The notes under the pieces were generated by a model, which was not told where the DNA came from, did not search any database, and saw only the letters and a list, made by a program, of their open reading frames with translations. From Lucinisca nassula (taxonomy: Eukaryota; Mollusca; Bivalvia; Lucinida; Lucinidae), in the NCBI GenBank assembly GCA_963580285.1, contig OY757010.1:68408406-68472405 (forward strand): DNA of 64,000 nucleotides. The letters are read 5' to 3'. The translations under genes were made by a program, and so were the position numbers. Shown here piece after piece: positions 40,421-50,094 of this stretch; the stretch's first letter is position 1, and every line of letters begins with the position of its first letter.

Positions 40421-42301
40421 AGGGCCTGACAAATCCAAAAATTTTCCACTTGCCCACCGGACAAGTAAAATATTTTTGCTCTTGCCCAGCTTAAAATCCT
40501 ACTTGCCCAGGATTTTGGAACTCAAAGTGGGGTTGTAACGATTATTGTTTATGCAAGTGTTAAATAATTTGTTTCTTTCTTTCTACTTATACAGCCATCG
40601 GTCACATTTGACCATTACTCGCAGCCCGCAGGGCCTGACAAATCCAAAAATTTTCCACTTGCCCACCGGACAAGTAAAATATTTTTGCTCTTGCCCAGCT
40701 TAAAATCCTACTTGCCCAGGATTTTGGAAGTGGCGATTTATTTATGTTGTTGTTTGTTACTTAGTGTGTGTATCACTTGTGTCTTTTGATTTTGGATGGC
40801 CATATGGCCATTTTGTGGGAAAGTAACTGTCCTTATGGCCTTCTTTTGTTTAGGTTTCCATTATGGTCTGGTCGCTTAATGTTTGTATTTCTTTCCCTTT
40901 GGTGTCTTTTATGGGTGGAGTAAGTTAATTGTATCAATTCCTGATCTTTGTTTTACTTCTACTTTGGATGCGGGGAGATAATGGTGACAATGATGACGAC
41001 CAACATTTACAAATATAATCCAAGGTTTCTGTCAAGTTTCAAGTACAACCACTTTCCATTAGGGTCTAGTTATTTCATGTTTGTGTTTCTTTCCCTTTGG
41101 TGTCTCTGATGGGAGCTCAGGGTTAATTGTATCGATTCCTGATCATTGCATTCACTTCTATTTATTTCCCAGGTCTATGCGGTAATACGGTAGAAAATAC
41201 GGTTGTTGTCACAGTCAATAACGGTATTTTTCAAGTAAATTGCTGACATAATACCTTAACCGATTAGCAATTTAGGATAGTTATATAAACTCATTTGGCT
41301 TGACATGCATGATAAACACGAGCTGCAGCCGATATAGATCTACTCAAAAGGTCAGAAGTGTCAGGGCAGCGAGATAAAAGATTAAAAGAATGCAGTTTAT
41401 TTAGCTTACAATTTAATGAACCAACCACAAGACCAGACTCCCCTCCTTCCTAACGAACCCAAACTTTCACACCCGCCTTACAAGTAGGTTCAATGCGATC
41501 ATCATTCCCGTCATCCAAATCGTTGTCCACAAACCACCACTCCCATTTTTCTGCACGCGATCGGTAAATGACGTCACCAGCAACCCCACAAGTGTTTAAT
41601 GTCATTGTTTTATTTTAATGGGGCGTATTTCTTTCATAAAAAATGTTTGGAACCGATAAAAAATATTTCTCGATATGTAAACGGTTGTGGATAGAGGCGC
41701 GACTAATCCGCGGTTACCAACCTTAAAACATTCGACTTTTCCCTTCAGCGTCTGCGATTTGGCGCCAAAACATAACCATTCAGGAGATAGTAGAATAGTC
41801 CATAGGAGATAGTAGAATAGTCCATTTTTACTACCGTAAGATGTAGCAGATCGTCTTAGGAGCTATCAAATCATTTTCACATTGATTGTGGATTAAATTT
41901 CATGGCATGGATAAAAGCAAATTAGAGACATTACTTAATCTTATTTTCACACCTTGTCACGGTTATCAAAAGCGCTGGTGGTACACACTACACCAGAAAT
42001 GAAAGACACGCACCGCCGGGCAATCATGTTTAATTGGTAATTTTATGACCGGGGTTAGCAATAGTGTCATAATTGAACAGTTATAAAAACATAGATGGTT
42101 TTGTCTCTGAATTGCCGACAAAGCGGGAATTATTGTTATTTACTTACTGGTCTAATTTTACCGTATTTAAGGACTAAAAAGACTGACAGTTGTAGACGAT
42201 TTTTGCACTTGCCCGACCGGGCGTCGGAAGGTCAAAGTGCACCTGCCCGGAGCGATTTCGGACTTGTCCCGGGCGGCCGGGCAATGGATTTGTCAGCCCC
42301 T
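40421..42301. mobile_element. hAT-type element inserted in the ISL2EU-like right arm, 1881 bp
   Basis: Perfect 8-bp duplication GGTATACC (40413-40420, 42302-42309). Terminal inverted repeats AGGGCCTGACAAATCC and AGGGGCTGACAAATCC match at 15 of 16 bases. Subterminal ACTTGCCC/GGGCAAG motifs occur at both ends. The left terminus is duplicated inside (40422-40520 repeats at 40631-40729) and a GTTTCTTTCCCTTTGGTGTC block also occurs twice. No transposase seen. Confidence 0.93.
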
Positions 42302-42483
42302 GGTATACCCTTGATGGGGTGACATTACCCCACCCACTTTAATAGTGTATACAGCAAAAACCAGTGGACCAAAGAGTCTAAAAATTCACCATTAGACAGT
42401 CAATATATACCACCTTGAAGCTACAAAGTTTAAAGGAAATCGGTTGTGGCCATGAAAACAGCCTTATAGAGACTGCTCCTTTT
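42302..42483. repeat. Right inverted arm, outer part
   Basis: CCTTGATGGGGTGACATTAC to GAGACTGCTCCTTT, the inverted match of 35155-35336. Confidence 0.9.
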
Positions 42484-42504
42484 TGTCAGTTTTGTCACAT
42501 TTGT

Positions 42505-43090
42505 TAGCCCATAAAATATGTCTGGTATTATAAAGAGAAGTCTGTCCAACTCCATAATAGGCAAAATCACTGAACCATGAAATATAGGTCACAGTGACCT
42601 AGATATATTTTGAGGTCAATCATGGGGTCACATGGCACTAATATCCCAGGTTTGACATTTCTCCAACAAATTGTCTTCAAGATATAATGCAAAATCACTG
42701 GACTGTGAAATGTAGGTCACCATGACCTTCACCCTTTTACACTTGAACCAATGTCACATGGTTGGCTGATATGTAACCAATTGTGTTTATAACTTGTTAG
42801 CATAATGGAAATGTATATGACAAATAACAAAGGTGTCCTAGATTTTTACCTCTAGCCCCACCCCACCCCCACTCCAGGCATGAACCAAGGGGTATGATGT
42901 CTTGGAATCTCAGTAGACACTCCCAGGTATCCAAGTTGTAAAATATGAATGCTTTGTGTCTGTCGAGATATAAGTATTTCAAAAACTTTAGCACAGTTTT
43001 ACAGGGTGTTCTAGATTTTGACCCCTAGCCCCAACCAGGGCATGAACCCAGGGGTCTGTTGTCTTTGAACCTCAGAAGACCCTCCCAGGC
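42505..43090. repeat. Two diverged tandem duplications
   Basis: GCAAAATCACTGAACCATGA and GCAAAATCACTGGACTGTGA start two units near 42563 and 42689. A second pair shares CTAGCCCCACCCC/CTAGCCCCAACC and GCATGAACC at about 42825 and 43010. No coding content. Confidence 0.6.
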
Positions 43091-43099
43091 AATGGCATA

Positions 43100-43600
43100 T
43101 ATTGATTAACAGCAGTTCTTGAACAGGTCTAGATCAGGTCAAAATGTGAAGAACAGTTCAAGAACACCTGTTCTCAAAGTGGTTGAAACATGTTCTTGAA
43201 GTATGCAAGAACTATAATGTTCTGGAACAGTTCTTGATCAGTTGAAGAACTAATGTTTCTCCTAAACTGTTCAAGAAATGTACATGAGCTGCTCTTGAAG
43301 TGTTCAAGAACAGTCCAAGAGCATTTTTAGAAATGTTAATTAGGACAATTTTTAAAAACATATGTTCTTGAATTTTTAAGAACATTGTATTCTTGAAAAG
43401 TTCTTAAAGGCTGTTCTTGAATAGTTCTCTTTAAAGAGTTCAAGAACTATTCTTGAACTGTATGAGAACTTCCTTCTTGAACTGATCAAGAACATTTTTC
43501 ATTCCTTGTTCTTAAAATTGTCCAATTTAACATTTCTTAAAATGTTCTTGAACTGTTATTGAACACTTTAAGAGCTATTCATGTCCAGTTCTTGAACTGT
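43100..43600. repeat. TTCTTGAAC-rich array, right
   Basis: Alternating GTTCTTGAAC and GTTCAAGAAC words in both orientations (for example TGTTCAAGAACAGTCCAAGA near 43300), interrupted by SINE-A and resuming to about 43965. Confidence 0.85.
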
Positions 43601-43905
43601 TTTTGTTTGTTTGTTTGATTTGAGGTTTAATGTCCCCGTCAACACTGTAAAGGTCATTTTGGAGATGTTGCTTCCAATTTTGTGGGACTTTTACCTGACA
43701 TTAAGATGAAATTACATCTCAAGCCCTGCCACCCAATGAAACAAATAGAGTTTATAAGCATGGACAGGCCGACTCGCACAGCTTTGCCTGGACAGTCTTA
43801 GATCCTCTAAGCGGTTTACCAGTACTCGTGTACGTGTCGGTTTCAGCTCTGCGTGGAAGCATCATGCAGCCCATATATTTCTTCAAGCCCCGATGGGCGG
43901 GGGCC
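43601..43905 (-). repeat. SINE-A copy inside the TTCTTGAAC array
   Basis: TTGTTTGTTTGTTTGATTTG to CCCGATGGGCGGGGGCC. The array word CTTGAACTGT lies immediately on each side (43591-43600 and about 43911-43920), consistent with insertion into the array, with a possible duplication. Confidence 0.88.
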
Positions 43906-44026
43906 GAGTACTTGAACTGTGAAAGAGCTTTTCTTGAATTGTTCTTAAAAATTTTGCAGGGGCTATATCTCATAATTGAATTTATTTTATATATATATAC
44001 AAAGCTGAACAAACAACAGTAGCTTA

Positions 44027-45175
44027 AGGGGCTCTTACACTGTCACGATTTTGGCCACGACTCACCACGATTTTTTAAATCGTGGTAAATCGTGAACAAC
44101 GTCGTAGAGAAGTCGGCAGAGATCTTGACGAATCGTGGTTGATCGTGATAGTTCGGGAGTGACCACGACTGTTTTGGACATGTTCAAAACATTCGTGACG
44201 AGTCGGCATCATTTTTCAAATCGTAGAGCGGTCGTAGAGAAATCGTAGCTCAGTCGTGAGCCGTCGTCGTGGTAATCTTGGCCAATCGTGAATAATCGTG
44301 ACTGAATTCTACCACGATTGAGCTACGACGAGACAAGATCATCTACGACGCCTCTACGATTCCGTTGCGACTGCCGTACGATTTACTACGATATCACGAC
44401 GACTGCTCACGACAATGCAAGATTCACCAGGAATGCACTACGATTGTTGACGACGCTTGCACGATTTATCCCGACGCTACGTCGAACGCACTACTTTCTC
44501 CACGTGACTTGTACATATAATTACACAAGTATCCATGGCCTGACCCAATAGCGTCTCCTCCTCCTGTCCCTCCTGTTCCTCTGCACCTCCAGTTGTTCAG
44601 CCATTGCAATGTCATTTTCGTTCATGTCTTGTTCGAGCTGAACTAATTTTTGAAGATACAGAAGCCTTTGACCTGGCTGCAAAAACATTTTCGTCAGATG
44701 CTCTCTACAGAAATGGTTGAAATTGAATGACACTGCATTTGATGAACACTTTTATATACCCAGATCGTTATAAATCCTGACGAATCGGGAGAAGTCTTGG
44801 TTAATCGTGAGTAAATCGTATCGAATCCTCCATGATCGTACTGAGTCTTTGATCATCGTGTCTTGGTCGTAGAGCAGTCTTGTAGGGATCGTGAGAAATC
44901 GTGTATGATCGTCTGACATCTAGAAGCAATCGTGGTGCAGTCGTAGAAGAATCCTAGAGGATCGTAAGACATCGTGGTCGATCGTGGAGGATCGTTGTAA
45001 ATCGGCTCCATTATCGTACAGCAATCGTGATTGTTCGTAGAAGTGTCGTAGCAATGTCGTGAGTATTCGTAGGGTAGTGAAATCGGAACCGTGTATGCCC
45101 CGATTTGCCACGATTTTCATGGTCCCCATTGGTCGTGGACAATCGTGGTCAAAGTCGTGACAGTGTAAGAGCCCC
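44027..45175. mobile_element. Harbinger-like non-autonomous element with TCGTG subterminal arrays
   Basis: Inverted ends GGGGCTCTTACACTGTCACG are about 20 bases perfect, flanked by TTA/TAA at both sides (TTAA 44024-44027 and 45176-45179). TTA duplications are typical of PIF/Harbinger; TTAA would fit piggyBac. The interior is packed with ATCGTGG, GTCGTAG, CACGATT-type words in changing orientation. The unique centre holds a Harbinger-like N-terminal peptide. Confidence 0.78.
44521..44733 (-). pseudogene. Harbinger transposase N-terminal remnant
   Basis: 70 residues with NENDIAMAEQLEVQRNRRDR followed by RRRRYWVRPWI. An acidic helix followed by R-rich WVRPW is the N-terminal hallmark of PIF/Harbinger (HARBI1-like) transposases. 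The frame stops right after it, where the terminal repeat array begins, so the DDE domain has been deleted. Confidence 0.65.
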
Positions 45176-45215
45176 TTAATTTGTCCTTCAATGAATGAAA
45201 CTGAGAACCCAAGCA

Positions 45216-45604
45216 TCAACCCTTTTTATGAGGGACACTGGCCAATGGGATACTGGCAAGCAGTGTAGGCCCAGATTGGGCACCCCAAAATGCGACATCT
45301 GATCAGGGCCTAAACTGAGTGAAAGGTAGTTCAGCCAATTTTTTACATCCCACCATCAGCTAAGGTCATAAGGAGATGGGACCTTGGTTTAAAGACCCAT
45401 CCGAAAGTCTGGAGAAGCCCAGGATAAAACCCACAACCCCTGGTTTATGAGGCGAGTAGCTTACCCACTGCACCACAGAGGCTTCGAATGTTTAAGTAAA
45501 TTCTAAAGAGGGTACCACAACCAGATACCCCTAAAATTTGAAAGAGACTCCTGCTATAAATATAGATAAGGGGGTCCCTGGATTATCAGTACAAAATGAA
45601 TTAA
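45216..45604. mobile_element. MITE-C interrupted by SINE-E
   Basis: Left end CAACCCTTTTTATGAGGGAC, core at 45259-45313 (GCAGTGTAGGCCCAGATTGG), right part CTAAAATTTGAAAGAGACTC and GTACAAAATGAATTAA. It is split by the SINE at 45350-45484. Its right TTAA is also the left TTAA of the adjoining MITE-B. Confidence 0.7.
45350..45484 (-). repeat. SINE-E copy within MITE-C
   Basis: CACCATCAGCTAAGGTCATA to CCACTGCACCACAGAGGCTT, the reverse of the tRNA-Thr-like SINE, missing the very end of its tail. Confidence 0.8.
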
Positions 45605-45810
45605 CCCTAAGATTCTGCTTAACACAACAAACCCTTGCTTTTGCAGTGTAGATCCAGATCAGAGAAGCCATCTGATCTGAAGAAGTCATCTGATCAGGAT
45701 CTACACTGTTTGCAGCATGCAGTACATGTAATACATGATATATCAAGTAATTTGACTGGCAGACAGTCAGAAATAAATTAAGTGTGGTTTTAACATTTTA
45801 TTCTGCAGGA
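45601..45810. mobile_element. MITE-B copy, right end eroded
   Basis: TTAACCCTAAGATTCTGCTT left end, core hairpin at 45640-45713, then CAAGTAATTTGACTGGC and GTGTGGTTTTAACA blocks. The right TTAA terminus is not clean. Confidence 0.65.
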
Positions 45811-45999
45811 ATTATTTAGGTCTCAAGCTACAGAAGCCATATAAGGATTTTGTCTGAAAGTTTATTTTATTTATCAACACTATCTTTACAGGCAGGACTG
45901 ATTGCTACTGCTACACTAAAACCTCTTTATAAGAGTCGGTTCATTATAACATGGTTTTGTAAATACCGTAAAAAATCCCAAAAATTCGGACACCTTGAG

Positions 46000-47125
46000 C
46001 AGGGCTCTATAAATTTTGAAATCCCAATCGGTCCAGAAGGTGACCGATGACGTCATCACTGACTTATTTTTTGCAAGTTTTTTGCTGCATGCTTCGTTTT
46101 TCGTTTTGCATGTTTTTTGTTTGATTGTTTGTGCATGTTTCGTTTAGGCATGTTTTGATCATTTGGTGTATATTTATCTGTTGTTCATTATGTAAATAAA
46201 TAGTTGAAATAAAGAGAAAGTCGTACCACATTTTGCTTTCTATTATCCATTTTATTCCTGAACCAGTACCTGTATTATATTTTGGAAATTCCCCAGGTGT
46301 ATTTTTAGAATTACTGAATGCAGTAAATTATCGTTGGTACCCAGCTTCATAATGCGTTGTGCTGCTGTTAGCCATTACAACAAGTATTGCCTTTCTAAAA
46401 TGGAGTAATGTTCGCCCCTGTGCCACGTCGAGGCCCAGCACATCCGTCTTCGACAGGGTTTTTTTTTTATTATTTTTTTTTATTTTATTTTTTTATTTAT
46501 GATTCCCAACGTGTTGCATGTATGATACAATCAAAAGCATCAATTATAAAAGATAGAAGAGTAAAGTGCCGATATAATTAACACACTTTTAATTCTTACA
46601 AGGAGTGAGTGAGTGAGTGAGTTTTAGTTTTACGTCCCACCAACAGCTAAGGTCCTACGGAGACGGGACCTCGGTTTAAAGACTCATCCGAAAGTCTGCT
46701 TACAAGGATAGTTTAGTATAACAGTTTACGAAAACAAACAAACAAATTATGTTTGATTGCCATTAGATCAAACATGATCAAGGCTTCTTTGATATCACAA
46801 TCACGCACCACTTAATCACGTTTTGGCTGACTGACTGTCATTAGCCTTAATCCCGCGAGAGTCTGCGATACCTGGCGAGATCTCGAAAACGTGTTTACTG
46901 TCAAACTCAAATTCATCCCCGAGAGAGATAATTGGATTATATTACTGGCACAATAAACAGTTTGACACCTAACCAGGTATAATTTCTCTGTTTTTTTCAC
47001 TTCGATTTTAGCTTATTGGGTTTTTTTTTTTCGGACCGATTTTTCAGCAAAATTTTTCAGCAAAATCGGTTTTCATTTTCAAAAAACGGTCTGGACCGGT
47101 GAAAAATCGGACTTCTAGAGCCCTG
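46000..47125. mobile_element. hAT-type element, 1126 bp, perfect target duplication
   Basis: CAGGGCTCTA termini (inverted TAGAGCCCTG), flanked by exact ACCTTGAG at 45992-45999 and 47126-47133. Subterminal CAATCGGTCCAG and CTGGACCGGTGAAAAATCGG are inverted. Inside are a poly-T-rich patch near 46448-46500 and a SINE-E fragment. No transposase remains. Confidence 0.92.
46605..46698 (-). repeat. SINE-E, 5'-truncated, 10-bp target duplication
   Basis: GTGAGTGAGTGAGTGAGTTT to CATCCGAAAGTCTG, the 3' half of SINE-E. CTTACAAGGA is duplicated at 46595-46604 and 46699-46708. Nested inside the hAT element. Confidence 0.9.
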
Positions 47126-47133
47126 ACCTTGAG

Positions 47134-47308
47134 GACTTGCTGTAATTCTCCTAAAATTTTAACAAATTTGTTTCATGATCCAGTAAGGAATCCAAAAAGA
47201 CAGACGGAATGGCAGACAGTGTAGGCCCTGATCAGAGAGCAGTCTGATCTGGGTCTGCATTGTATGCTTAGGCCTGACTGTCCTAATACTTGGGATCATT
47301 ACAGTTTA
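47134..47308. repeat. MITE-P copy (other half at 45964-45999)
   Basis: GACTTGCTGTAATTCTCCTA, GTTTCATGATCCAGTAAGGA, core hairpin 47213-47270, and ACTTGGGATCATTACAGTTT, the inverse order of 17022-17240. It is the target of the 46000-47125 hAT. Confidence 0.75.
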
Positions 47309-47324
47309 AAAATGGATCGATTAA

Positions 47325-47575
47325 ATGGACCCCGTCAAGCGATTTTGGTACTTATCGCCTATGCGAGCAGCGAAGGTTCAGGCGAGCCTTCGCATCCGTG
47401 CAGTCTTGCCAGAATCTTCGCTGCTCGCTCATACAAGCAATGAATCAAGAGGAACCTTCAGACAGAAAGCCATATCCCAGGCCCCTCTGAATGGTTGGGC
47501 ATGCACAGTTAAAATTTGTCATGATGGAATGCTCGAAGACACAAATTCGCTTGGCGGGGCTCAGATGATCTAATG
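47325..47575. repeat. Repeat O, copy 2
   Basis: Same blocks as 864-1055 with an extra segment (GTTCAGGCGAGCCTTCGCAT to CTTCGCTGCTCGC) that contains an inverted CGAGCAGCGAA. Confidence 0.7.
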
Positions 47576-47585
47576 AAACTCACTG

Positions 47586-48130
47586 TGCTTATAAAGTAGG
47601 TGTTCAAACTTGACAGTAAATCCCATCTTTCATATTGTTAAATATGATAGACATCATTTCCACTTACCACACTTAAATTTCTTACACCTAAAAACCTTAC
47701 CATACTTGTTCTAAACCTTGTGTCTAAAAATAGCAGGAGAGGCAAATGGTGTAGACCCTGATGAGATGCTGCATTCTGCTGAGTCTCATCTGGGTTTACA
47801 ATGTTTGCTGAGGCCTATTGTCTGATTAATACAATACCGTAATGATCCTAAATATTGGGACTGATAGGCCTGAGCCAACAGTGCAGACTCTTTGGGCAGT
47901 CTGATCTGGTTCTGCTCTGTTTACCATTCTGTCCACATCTTTTATCATGAAACAAATTTGTTAAAATTTTAGGAGAATTACAGTAAGTCCTCAAGGCATC
48001 CAAATTTTCTGGAATTTTAGGGTAAATAGGGTTGGTACGTGATAAATTTAATTTAATCTTCTCTGATACCCTACTAGGATGTTATATCATGCAAGAATGA
48101 TTCACTTTTGAGTGGCGTGTGGCTTACACG
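47586..48130. repeat. Repeat N, copy 1, with core hairpin
   Basis: Shares the ordered blocks TTCAAACTTGACAG, TATTGTTAAAT, CATCATTTCC, GTGTCTAAAAATAGC, GGCAAATGGTGTAGAC, GGATGTTATATCATGCA and GGCGTGTGG with 50095-50470. A core copy lies at 47745-47808. A MITE-P copy (47838-48030) sits inside. Confidence 0.7.
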
Positions 48131-48194
48131 CGAACAAACTAGAACTATCACTAAAAACTGCCTTGATAGTATAACAGCGGCATTTTGCAATTTT

Positions 48195-48412
48195 TTCACT
48201 TGAAAGGGGCCATAACTATGTCGAAAATTGACGAATTGTAGTGGAAATCGAACTTGACCTGTATTTTATGATGTTACATCAGTGTACCAAAAATTATAAA
48301 AATCGGTGAAGAGCTTTTTGAGTTATCGTCTGGAAACCAAGTCAACAGACCGACAGACCGACAAGCTCACTCCTATATACCCCCCCAAATTTCATTTGTG
48401 GGGGTATAAATA
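48195..48412 (+). repeat. Repeat with 'gggggtata' inverted end
   Basis: AAAGGGGCCATAACTATGTC, ACAGACCGACAGACCGACAA, and a terminal hairpin TATACCCCCCCAAATTTCATTTGTGGGGGTATA split as ATATACCCCCCC and GGGGGTATA. Probably the 3' end of an unidentified element. Confidence 0.5.
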
Positions 48413-48447
48413 TTTGAATGTGGCAGATTACAATAAGACCATAGTTG

Positions 48448-48612
48448 AACAACCCATTTTATACTGGAAACCAAAAACAGGTAACTGGCAAACAGATCAG
48501 ATGCTGTAAAACAATTTGGCATCTCATCAGGGCCTGTATACACTGTGTGCAAAAAGTAGATTTTGAAGAAAACACAACCTGACACCCCTAAATTTTGATA
48601 TGGCCATTGGGA
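48448..48612. repeat. MITE-C copy, end-eroded
   Basis: CCCATTTTATACTGGAAACC, core at 48485-48551, then GAAGAAAACACAACCTGACA. Confidence 0.6.
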
Positions 48613-48702
48613 CAGCTTGTAAATGTTATATGCTTAGCAACAATTCACATGTAAATTAAGTAAAACCTCATTTTCTCTAAAAAAAATACATTAAGAATGC
48701 AC

Positions 48703-49306
48703 GGCCTCCGCCGATCGGGGCCTGAAGAAATAGATGGGCTGCATGATGCTTCCACGCAGAGCTGAAACCGACCGCACATAGGTACGGGTAAACCGCTTAG
48801 AGGATCTAAGCCTGCCCAGGCAAAGCGTTTTATAAGTCCATGCTTATAAACTCTATTGGTTTCTTGGGCGACAGGGCTTGAGATGTCATTTCATCTCAAT
48901 GTCGGGTAAAAGTCCCCAAAAATTGCAAGCAACGTCTCTAAAATGACCTATACAGTGTTGATGGGGACGTTAAACCTTAAATTTTGTTTGATTTGAGGTT
49001 TAACGTCCCCGTCAACACTGTAAAGGTCATTTTGGAGACGTTGCTTCCAATTTTGTGGGACTTTTACCCGACATTGAGATGAAATGACATCTCAAGCCCT
49101 GTCGCCCAATGAAACAAATAGGGTTTATTAGCATGGACGGTCCACCTCGCACCGCGGTTCCTGGACAGGCTTAGATCGTCTAAGCGGTTTACCAGTACTA
49201 GTGTGCGGGCCGGATTCAGCTCTGCGTGGAAACATCATGCAGCCCATATATTTCTTCAAGCCCCTATGGGCGGGGGCCGCTTAAACCTTAAATCAAACAA
49301 ACAAAC
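48703..49306 (+). repeat. SINE-A copy split by another SINE-A
   Basis: Left part 48703-48982 (GGCCTCCGCCGATCGGGGCC to GGACGTTAAACCTTAAAT) continues at 49281-49306 (TTAAACCTTAAATCAAACAA). The interruption is the antisense SINE-A at 48983-49280. Confidence 0.9.
48983..49280 (-). repeat. SINE-A, full length, 13-bp target duplication
   Basis: TTTGATTTGAGGTTTAACGT to CCCCTATGGGCGGGGGCCGC, flanked by TTAAACCTTAAAT at 48970-48982 and 49281-49293. This fixes the family's ends and shows it is a retroposon. Confidence 0.94.
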
Positions 49307-49407
49307 TAAAAACTTTAAAAATGCTGTAAGCTAGTTGTTACTGGCACTACATGGGTTATAATGTTATATCCTTGGTAGAAAATTCCATTTTAGGACAAAT
49401 AAACATA

Positions 49408-50055
49408 CTGAACCGAAAAAGAAACGCAACTCCAAATATAAATGCGAGTATTTGCAGAATTAATCATGTTTGCAGAAAATCGATTTAATGACGCCATAAT
49501 ATAATCATTCCTGAATATAACTACCATAGAGAGTTCAATTTCCAGTGAGAATGTTTGGAACACAAATCCGTTTTGTCATAGAGGTAGTCATTTCACAAGT
49601 TCAAAACATAAGCAGTTAATAGCGAGTATGTCCTCCGTTTGCATTCAGTCTTGCACTCGGAGAGGATTAAACCATTGATCTCTGCCTGGGGAATAGTATT
49701 CCACTCCTGTATGAGCGTGAGACGCAAGGCTTGATGCGTTGTTGGCAGCTGGGGGCGGTTACGTATGCGCCTATCCAAAATGTCCCACAAATGTTCTGAA
49801 GGAGAGAGATCTGGACTATACAGAGACCAGTGCATCACGTCAAGGTTGTTTTGCTGAAGAAACTCCATGCTGAGCCTTGCTACATGCGCCCGAGCGTTAT
49901 CCTGTTGAAACGTAATGTTGTGCTGTCGTACATATGGAACAACTACCGGTCGTAAAACGTCAACGTAACGCCGAGCCGTCAAAGATCCATCAATGGATAC
50001 CAGGGGCGTTCTATGACCATAAGATATGCCAGCCCACACCATCATGGTTGCTTGA
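49408..50055 (-). mobile_element. Tc1-like transposon, 5'-truncated
   Basis: Begins after a TA (49406-49407) with the terminal repeat CTGAACCGAAAAAGAAACGC. It carries the C-terminal transposase part and breaks off near 50055, where unrelated sequence (repeat N) resumes. Confidence 0.85.
49618..50045 (-). pseudogene. Tc1-like transposase, C-terminal half, frameshifted
   Basis: Reads MMVWAGISYGHRTPLV, FQQDNARAHVARLSMEFLQQ (second catalytic Asp), then LDVMHWSLYSPDLSPSEHLW (third acidic residue Glu). The N-terminal HTH domains and the first catalytic Asp are missing. Near the end a frameshift displaces the usual C-terminus: the neighbouring frame reads ARLNANGGHTRY followed by a stop at 49618, the standard Tc1 ending. 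Not functional. Confidence 0.9.
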
Positions 50056-50094
50056 CAAACAAGGCAGCCAAGAACAGCCTATAGTGTACTTTAA

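Larger units (their letters stand above)
35155..42483 (+). mobile_element. ISL2EU/IS5-like DNA transposon with 648-bp inverted arms
   Basis: Bounded by inverted AAAGGAGCAGTCTC ends. The left arm is 35155-35804; the right arm is 39945-40420 plus 42302-42483, split by a hAT insertion. Apart from that insertion the arms align end to end with few differences. It encloses an intact plus-strand transposase and an inverted decayed copy. Without the hAT insertion it is about 5.4 kb. Confidence 0.85.

Noticed and set aside
44027..45175. piggyBac element, because TTAA stands at both ends
   Set aside because: The internal peptide is Harbinger-like and TTA duplications fit that superfamily. TTAA could arise from TTA plus the first element base, so piggyBac is not preferred though not excluded.
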